This document shows, piece after piece, positions 12,400 to 16,996 of a stretch of 16,996 nt of DNA. The notes below the pieces were generated by a model, which saw only the letters and a program-made list of their open reading frames with translations, searched no databases and had not been told where the DNA came from. Position numbers and translations under genes: made by a program. Position 1 is the stretch's first letter. Every line of letters begins with the position of its first letter. Source of the stretch: Brevibacillus sp. (lineage in GTDB: Bacteria; Bacillota; Bacilli; Brevibacillales; Brevibacillaceae); NCBI GenBank assembly GCA_029240815.1, contig JARDZO010000103.1, forward strand, positions 1-16,996, given 5' to 3'.

Positions 12400-14313
12400 T
12401 TACTTCATTTCACTAATTTCTGCACGAATTTTTTCGACAAACTCATCAACGTTCATCGCGCCTTCGTCACCTACTCCGCGTCTGCGCACGGACAGCGTGC
12501 CGTCTTCCATTTCTTTTTCCCCGATAACGAGCATGTACGGGATTTTTTGCACTTGAGCTTCACGGATTTTGTAGCCGATTTTCTCATTGCGTGCATCCAG
12601 CTCTACGCGGATACCAGCTTGTTGCAGCTTTTCCTTCACTTCTTGCGCGTAAGGAATATGCACTTCACTGATGTTCATCAGGCGAGCCTGGATCGGAGTC
12701 AGCCATACAGGGAATGCTCCTGCATAGTGCTCGATCAGGATACCGATGAAACGCTCCATGGAACCGTACATCGCACGGTGCAATACGACCGGGCGGTGCT
12801 TTTCATTATCTTGACCTACATATGTCAGGTCAAATTTCTCAGGGAACTGGAAGTCCAACTGGATAGTACCGCATTGGTGGCGGCGTTTCAGAGCGTCAGT
12901 AATGTGGAAATCAATCTTCGGACCGTAGAACGCTCCGTCCCCTTCCTCGATCTTGTAAGGAAGCCCGGATTCCTCGAGCACATTTTTCAGAGAGCCTTCT
13001 GCGATTTCCCACAGCTCATCGGAGCCCATCGAGTCTTCCGGACGAGTGGAGAGCGCAACACTGTATTCAAAGCCGAACACCTTGTAGATGGTATCGATCA
13101 GTTTCATCATGTTTTTAATCTCGCTCTCGATCTGGTCAGGTCGGACAAAGACGTGAGCGTCATCCTGACAGAACGTGCGCACCCTCAACATGCCATTCAG
13201 CGCACCGGAGTACTCGTGGCGGTGAACCTGGCCAAACTCGGAATAACGAATCGGCAGGTCACGATAAGAATGCATCGTGTTTTTGTAAATGAGCATGTGC
13301 CCTGGGCAGTTCATCGGCTTCAATGCGTAAGTCGCGTTATCCACCTCAGAGAAATACATATTCTCATGATAGTGATCCCAGTGACCGGATTGCTTCCAGA
13401 GTCGCTCGTTCATCAGAAACGGAGAACGAACCTCTGTGTATTGTGCCAGCTGTTGCAGACGACGGGAGAATTGCTCCAGCTCGTTGCGGACAGTAAAGCC
13501 GTTTGGCAGGTAGAATGGCATGCCTGGAGCTTCCTCGGAAAACATGAACAGCTCCAGTTCTTTACCCAATTTGCGGTGGTCGCGTTTTTTCGCTTCCTCG
13601 ATGAAGTGCAGGTATTCTTCCATATCCGCTTTTTTCGGCCAAGCAGTACCGTAAACGCGTTGCAGCACTTGGTTTTCCGATTTACCGCGCCAGTAAGCAC
13701 CTGCTACGTTCATCAATTTGAACGCTTTGATGAAGCCTGTCGATGGCAAGTGCGGTCCGCGGCACAGGTCGAAGAATTCGCCTTGCTCGTACAGCGTGAT
13801 AGTCGCATCCTCTGGCAGGTCGCGGATCAGCTCCAGCTTCAGATGGTCGTTCATGCCTTGGAAAATTTCAGTTGCTTCTTCGCGGCTTACTACTTTGCGG
13901 CGAATGGGCAAGTCTTCTTTCACGATCTTTTCCATTTCCGCTTCGATTTTGCCGAGATCTTCCGGGCTCAGGGACACAGGAATATCCATGTCGTAGTAAA
14001 ATCCGTCTTCGATCACAGGACCGATCCCGAATTTCACTTCTTTGCCGTAAAGGCGTTTGACTGCTTGAGCCAGCAAGTGAGCCGTACTGTGACGGTATAC
14101 TTCCAAGCCGTCTGCAGAATCCAAAGTGATGATCTCAATCGCCGCATCTTCTTCCAGCGGAGTGTACAGATCGACAACTTTGCCGTCTTTTTTACCGGCT
14201 ACCGCTTTTTTCTTCAAGCTGGCGCTAATGGATCCAGCAATGTCTTCGATGGTAATCCCGGCCTCGTACTGACGTACTGCTCCATCCGGGAAAGTAACAT
14301 TAATTTGTGCCAC
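12400..14313 (-). CDS. thrS: Threonyl-tRNA synthetase
   Basis: ThrRS charges tRNA-Thr in the cytosol. From the GTG at 14313-14311 it has 637 residues, normal for the family. Domains in order are TGS (about 1-62), the editing domain with H75, H79, C184 and H188 (HSTAH and DLCRGPH), a class II catalytic core with zinc ligands C336, H387 and H512 (MNCPGH, DDAHVFV, LHRAMYG), and an anticodon-binding domain (about 535-637). The frame stays open upstream to 14607, but that part lies within the T-box leader. GGAAGGAAG sits just before the GTG, and MAQINVTFPDG is the normal ThrRS start. It is convergent with moeB and preceded by its own promoter and T-box. Because it is a housekeeping gene, it defines the edge of the island. 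Confidence 0.97.
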   Translation of the reverse strand: MAQINVTFPDGAVRQYEAGITIEDIAGSISASLKKKAVAGKKDGKVVDLYTPLEEDAAIEIITLDSADGLEVYRHSTAHLLAQAVKRLYGKEVKFGIGPVIEDGFYYDMDIPVSLSPEDLGKIEAEMEKIVKEDLPIRRKVVSREEATEIFQGMNDHLKLELIRDLPEDATITLYEQGEFFDLCRGPHLPSTGFIKAFKLMNVAGAYWRGKSENQVLQRVYGTAWPKKADMEEYLHFIEEAKKRDHRKLGKELELFMFSEEAPGMPFYLPNGFTVRNELEQFSRRLQQLAQYTEVRSPFLMNERLWKQSGHWDHYHENMYFSEVDNATYALKPMNCPGHMLIYKNTMHSYRDLPIRYSEFGQVHRHEYSGALNGMLRVRTFCQDDAHVFVRPDQIESEIKNMMKLIDTIYKVFGFEYSVALSTRPEDSMGSDELWEIAEGSLKNVLEESGLPYKIEEGDGAFYGPKIDFHITDALKRRHQCGTIQLDFQFPEKFDLTYVGQDNEKHRPVVLHRAMYGSMERFIGILIEHYAGAFPVWLTPIQARLMNISEVHIPYAQEVKEKLQQAGIRVELDARNEKIGYKIREAQVQKIPYMLVIGEKEMEDGTLSVRRRGVGDEGAMNVDEFVEKIRAEISEMK

Positions 14314-14337
14314 GTTGGGTTCTTCCTTCCTGTTTTG

Positions 14338-14632
14338 TAATGAAAAATGAGAAATAAAAAAACACCCATCCCAAAAAGGGACGAGTGTATTCTCGCGGTA
14401 CCACCCTACTTCAAGTCTGCCAGTCATACCAAGCAGACTCCTCAAGGAAAAATAACGGTTTAAAACCGGCTCACCGATACTTAAAAGGCATAGCCTTTGT
14501 TCCCGGCTGCTACTCAAAGGGGGTAGATCCATATGGGTACGCAGCGGGCTTCCAGCCATGTCCCGCCTCTCTGTGAGCGACCTGCATATCGTCCATGTCC
14601 TTCTCATCGTATTGTGAAGATGTGAAGTTGTT
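14338..14632 (-). promoter_or_regulatory. T-box riboswitch leader of thrS
   Basis: T-box leaders sense uncharged tRNA and switch off a terminator. The stem I apical motif AGAGAG-GCGGG with the CCCGC partner is visible, as is the near-invariant T-box AGGGTGGTACCGCG (14407-14394), followed by the terminator at 14388-14355. In my hand fold the specifier loop contains the threonine codon ACC at 14524-14522, beneath a GGUCGC/GCGUACC helix. The element class is certain, but the exact specifier register is tentative. Confidence 0.95.
14355..14388 (-). terminator. T-box terminator of thrS
   Basis: On the minus strand ACACTCGTCCC pairs with GGGATGGGTGT around a TTTTT loop, giving 11 bp with two G-U pairs. 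Seven Ts follow. It lies directly after the T-box sequence, as expected for the conditional terminator. Confidence 0.93.
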
Positions 14633-14638
14633 GTTGCT

Positions 14639-14668
14639 ATTATAGTTTAGTCGGATTGTGCACGTCAA
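14639..14668 (-). promoter_or_regulatory. Sigma-A promoter for thrS, overlapping the end of ytxC
   Basis: The -35 TTGACG (14668-14663) and -10 TATAAT (14644-14639) are 18 bases apart and face the T-box leader. The -10 box contains the TAA stop codon of ytxC (14642-14640), so the promoter is embedded in the last codons of the upstream gene. No terminator follows ytxC before the T-box. Confidence 0.8.
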
Positions 14669-15566
14669 GTACACGTCTTTCAGCCAAACAGAGAGGGCAC
14701 GATTGGCAGGTACTCAGCCGGCTGTCAAAAATGCTGCGGATTGTCTGCGTAAGTCCAGGCCTGTCTGTCGCCATGTGGAGGACAATGCTTTCCGGTGCCA
14801 GCGTCACCAGTGCACTAACCAGATAATCTTCATCCCGGCAGTTTTGTTCATCCATGCTGAGTACGGCATCCAGCTGGTCCAGCCACAGTCGATCCCCTTT
14901 TTTATCATAGAGATGGAAAGGTTTGTCCACACTAGGAACGACGTGAACTACTTCTTGCTTGATTTCCTGGACAGCGATAAAATATCGCAGCAGCTCTACA
15001 AATTCCTGATATTGCTTGTCTTCCAGATATTCGTCTATCCCTGATTCCACCAGCTCAAACAGCTCATTCCAATGATCTTGCAGGCGGAAGCGGACAAATC
15101 CCAATACATTGATCGATCGTTCTTGTTCGAGATAAGTGAAAGCTTTGCGATACACATTAGCTTTGCGTGTTGTGGCGGTAAACAGCTCTCCGCCAGCCGG
15201 TTCATGCTCTTGGCATATGCGCTGGATATAAGGGAGGATCTCGGCCCATTCCTCTTCCAGCTGTTCAGCTTGAAGCAAATCTCCAGCCATTTCCTCTACG
15301 ATATCTGGTTCCTTGACCTGCATGATCCATTCTGCCAAAGACAGCGCCACAAAGGCCCTGGCCCAATCAATCGTCTGCGCATTGTATTCCTCTTCACACC
15401 AGCTTTGAAAAAAGAACAGGTTGTAGTCGTCCTGCTCCTCCTCCTTGTATGTAATACGCACCGGTGCAGTGTTGACCCGTTCCGTCATCTCTTTCAAGAT
15501 AGCGCGATACGTGCCACAATGCGCAGGGACATTCTCCAGCAATACGCGGAACGTCTGCATAACCAT
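14640..15566 (-). CDS. ytxC: Putative sporulation protein YtxC
   Basis: I assign this to the YtxC family of endospore formers from its overall length (308 residues), its place directly upstream of thrS as in Bacillus, and its acidic helical character; the biochemical role of the family is unknown. There is no signal peptide or obvious membrane span. A segment YDKKGDRL and a C-terminal cysteine cluster C287, C290 and C293 (CQSCPLC) are visible; the latter could bind metal, though this is speculative. Two ATGs (15566 and 15560) are possible. The GGGGGG run ends directly before 15566, so the start at 15560 (MQTFRVLLEN) may be the better one. A sigma-E-like promoter precedes it. The stop codon overlaps the thrS promoter. 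Confidence 0.8.
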   Translation of the reverse strand: MVMQTFRVLLENVPAHCGTYRAILKEMTERVNTAPVRITYKEEEQDDYNLFFFQSWCEEEYNAQTIDWARAFVALSLAEWIMQVKEPDIVEEMAGDLLQAEQLEEEWAEILPYIQRICQEHEPAGGELFTATTRKANVYRKAFTYLEQERSINVLGFVRFRLQDHWNELFELVESGIDEYLEDKQYQEFVELLRYFIAVQEIKQEVVHVVPSVDKPFHLYDKKGDRLWLDQLDAVLSMDEQNCRDEDYLVSALVTLAPESIVLHMATDRPGLTQTIRSIFDSRLSTCQSCPLCLAERRVLDVHNPTKL

Positions 15567-15590
15567 CCCCCCAACCGCAATTGTACTTAC

Positions 15591-15618
15591 AGTATATGTC
15601 CCGTCAGGAGCGATATAC
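15591..15618 (-). promoter_or_regulatory. Possible sigma-E-type (mother-cell) promoter for ytxC
   Basis: On the minus strand GTATAT (15618-15613), a 14-base spacer and CATATACT (15598-15591) resemble the Bacillus sigma-E consensus of an ATA-containing -35 and a CATA-type -10. It lies about 25 bases before the ytxC start. This fits a sporulation gene but rests on a short match only. Confidence 0.4.
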
Positions 15619-15653
15619 TTTTAAACGGTTGGAAACACAGGGAAGGTTGATAC

Positions 15654-15689
15654 AAATAAAGGCACGGACCCTTTCGGAATCCGCGCCTT
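15654..15689 (-). terminator. Intrinsic terminator after mqnC
   Basis: On the minus strand AAGGCGCGGA (15689-15680) pairs with TCCGTGCCTT (15668-15659), with one G-U pair. A GAAA-capped inner stem closes the top, and TTTATTTG follows. It begins 15 bases after the mqnC stop. Confidence 0.85.
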
Positions 15690-15703
15690 GCGTACAAGCA
15701 CTT

Positions 15704-16810
15704 TTAGTTTTGCATCATAAAATCTTTTTCCGCCATCTCGCCGTCTTTGAAAACGCGCAGGATATCGTACTGGGTGTTTCGTTGCGCAGGAGTTTTTCCT
15801 GCTCCGCGAATCAGCTCCAGAATTTGGTTGGTGTTCACTTTGTGGGTACAAGCTGCTGCAGACACGACGTTTTCTTCCATCATCGTCTGTCCGAAGTCAT
15901 TGGCTCCATAGGATAGAGACAATTGGCCATAGTGTGGGCCCATCGTTACCCAGGACGATTGGAAGTTCTCCACATTGTCCAGCATCAGTCGGCTGATCGC
16001 CAATGTTTTCAAATACTCTTCAGGCGTGTTGTTGACTGCCTTCATGTTGGTGTTGTCTGGCTGGAACGTCCACACGATGAACGCCTTAAAGCCGTTCGTC
16101 TCATCCTGCGCGTCACGAATACGCAGCAGAGATAGGACGCGTTCTTCCATTTCCTCACCAAAACCGATAACCATCGTCGCTGTACCTGGCAAGCCGGCAC
16201 GATGTGCTGCTTTTTGTGTGTCGATCCACTCGGTCCAAGAGCCTTTCAGACGGGAAATCTTACGACGAGTACGATCGTCCAAAATTTCTCCACCTGCTCC
16301 TGGCAAAGAATCCAAACCAGCAGACTTCAGTTCTCTCAGTACATCCTCTACCGACATATTCGAAACCTCGGCAATTTTCATAACCTCAGCAACAGAGAGA
16401 GAATGCATGGTGATTTGCGGGAAGCGCTGCTTGATTGCGCGCAGCAGGTCGGTATAGTAGTCGAGCTTTAAGTCCGGATTGGTTCCGCCCTGCATCAAAA
16501 TTTCGGTACCGCCTACATCTACCGTCTCCTGAATTTTTTGGAAAATGGTCTCTCTTGGGAGAACATAACCTTCCGAAGATCCAGGCGCGCGATAAAACGC
16601 GCAAAAGCGGCAATACGTGTCGCAAACATTGGTGTAGTTGACATTACGGCTAATGACGAATGTTGCGATTGGGTCTGGATGGTGCTTTTGCATCACCAGG
16701 TTCGCGTAATGCCCCATTTTCTCGATTTGATCGCTTGCAAACAAAGCCAAACCATCTTCAAGGCCCAGGCGTTCGCCTGCAAGAGCCCGTTCCAATATAC
16801 TGTCGATCAT
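15704..16810 (-). CDS. mqnC: Cyclic dehypoxanthinyl futalosine synthase MqnC (radical SAM)
   Basis: MqnC is a cytosolic radical-SAM enzyme of the futalosine route to menaquinone; it cyclises dehypoxanthinyl futalosine. The 368-residue protein has the cluster motif CDTYCRFC (C63, C67, C70), the downstream FYRAPGSSEGYVL typical of MqnC, GGTEILMQGG, and GAGGEIL. I start at ATG 16810-16808, which has AAGGAG (16824-16819) eight bases upstream; the GTG at 16819 overlaps that site. The related MqnE or FbiC/CofG-type enzymes are alternatives, but the SEGYVLPRE and GHPDFxQ-like C-terminal patterns fit MqnC best. It has its own terminator, so it is probably transcribed separately from ytxC. It indicates that this organism makes menaquinone by the futalosine pathway and not by the classical Men pathway of B. 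subtilis. Confidence 0.92.
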   Translation of the reverse strand: MIDSILERALAGERLGLEDGLALFASDQIEKMGHYANLVMQKHHPDPIATFVISRNVNYTNVCDTYCRFCAFYRAPGSSEGYVLPRETIFQKIQETVDVGGTEILMQGGTNPDLKLDYYTDLLRAIKQRFPQITMHSLSVAEVMKIAEVSNMSVEDVLRELKSAGLDSLPGAGGEILDDRTRRKISRLKGSWTEWIDTQKAAHRAGLPGTATMVIGFGEEMEERVLSLLRIRDAQDETNGFKAFIVWTFQPDNTNMKAVNNTPEEYLKTLAISRLMLDNVENFQSSWVTMGPHYGQLSLSYGANDFGQTMMEENVVSAAACTHKVNTNQILELIRGAGKTPAQRNTQYDILRVFKDGEMAEKDFMMQN

Positions 16811-16849
16811 AAGGATCACTCCTTGTTACCTACGTAAATTCCACTCCAC

Positions 16850-16858
16850 ATGATATCA
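16850..16858 (-). promoter_or_regulatory. Possible extended -10 promoter for mqnC
   Basis: The minus strand reads TGATATCAT (16858-16850), an extended -10 (TGn-TATCAT) about 40 bases before the mqnC start. It uses the same TATCAT hexamer as the infC promoter. I see no good -35 box. Confidence 0.45.
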
Positions 16859-16895
16859 CACTTGGCCTACCCCGGCTATTCCCAAGGTGCATAGG

Positions 16896-16909
16896 TGTAA
16901 GTACTTACA
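16896..16909. promoter_or_regulatory. 14-bp perfect palindrome upstream of mqnC
   Basis: TGTAAGTACTTACA is a perfect inverted repeat about 40 bases upstream of the putative mqnC -10 box. Its size and position suit a dimeric regulator, but nothing identifies one. Confidence 0.35.
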
Positions 16910-16996
16910 TATAAGAAATATGCGGGAAATACACCCGCTTCCTTTTTTCCACTCGGTCAAACTGTCGTGCAGGAGAGGAAAAAGGGGAAAACGCTC

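Noticed and set aside
12325..14340. A 671-codon open frame on the plus strand, fully antisense to thrS
   Set aside because: thrS on the minus strand is unmistakable. The antisense translation is rich in His/Phe/Leu with no recognisable domain, and it has no ribosome-binding site. It is a by-product of thrS codon composition.
14314..14607. A 98-residue N-terminal extension of ThrRS
   Set aside because: It translates the T-box leader and its terminator. The GTG at 14313 with a strong Shine-Dalgarno gives the standard ThrRS start.
16922..16950. GCGGG-CCCGC hairpin followed by TTCCTTTTTT on the plus strand
   Set aside because: It is terminator-like, but only five base pairs with a delayed T-tract, and no plus-strand gene ends nearby. 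It may belong to something beyond the right edge.

Overview
The window looks like chromosomal DNA from a spore-forming Firmicute, most likely Brevibacillus or a close relative. This is inferred from the T-box ahead of thrS, the sporulation gene ytxC, the infC-rpmI order with a ribosomal-protein leader, the futalosine-pathway gene mqnC, Gram-positive Shine-Dalgarno sites and a mid-range base composition. The genus is a judgement from protein resemblance, not a database result.

The two ends are housekeeping DNA, all on the minus strand. On the left are the start of rpmI (1-80) and infC (111-629, AUU start), with a promoter and an L20-type leader ending in an intrinsic terminator (about 661-870). 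On the right are thrS (12400-14313) with its T-box leader, ytxC (14640-15566) and mqnC (15704-16810).

Between infC and thrS lies an island of about 11.4 kb (890-12328) devoted to tungsten and pyranopterin chemistry. It has four transcription units. (A) Minus strand: moeA, then a moeA fused to a periplasmic-binding-protein-like domain, then moaA. (B) Plus strand, divergent from A: moaD and an unrecognised 90-residue protein ending in Gly-Gly. (C) Minus strand, convergent with B: an aldehyde ferredoxin oxidoreductase (AOR). (D) Plus strand, divergent from C: a helix-turn-helix/PBP-like regulator, tupA, tupB, tupC and moeB. Unit D ends at a bidirectional terminator shared with thrS.

Together the genes suggest a nearly self-contained supply line for a tungsten enzyme. 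TupABC imports tungstate. MoaA starts the pterin. MoeB activates MoaD as sulfur carrier. Two MoeA paralogs insert metal. AOR is the probable client. moaC, moaE and the nucleotide-transfer enzymes are not here and must come from elsewhere. The most notable feature is that the same PBP-like ligand domain occurs twice: on the C-terminus of one MoeA and on the regulator in front of the tungstate transporter. This suggests that one ligand is read out both by gene control and at the metal-insertion step. No CRISPR array, tRNA, rRNA, transposase or attachment site was seen.
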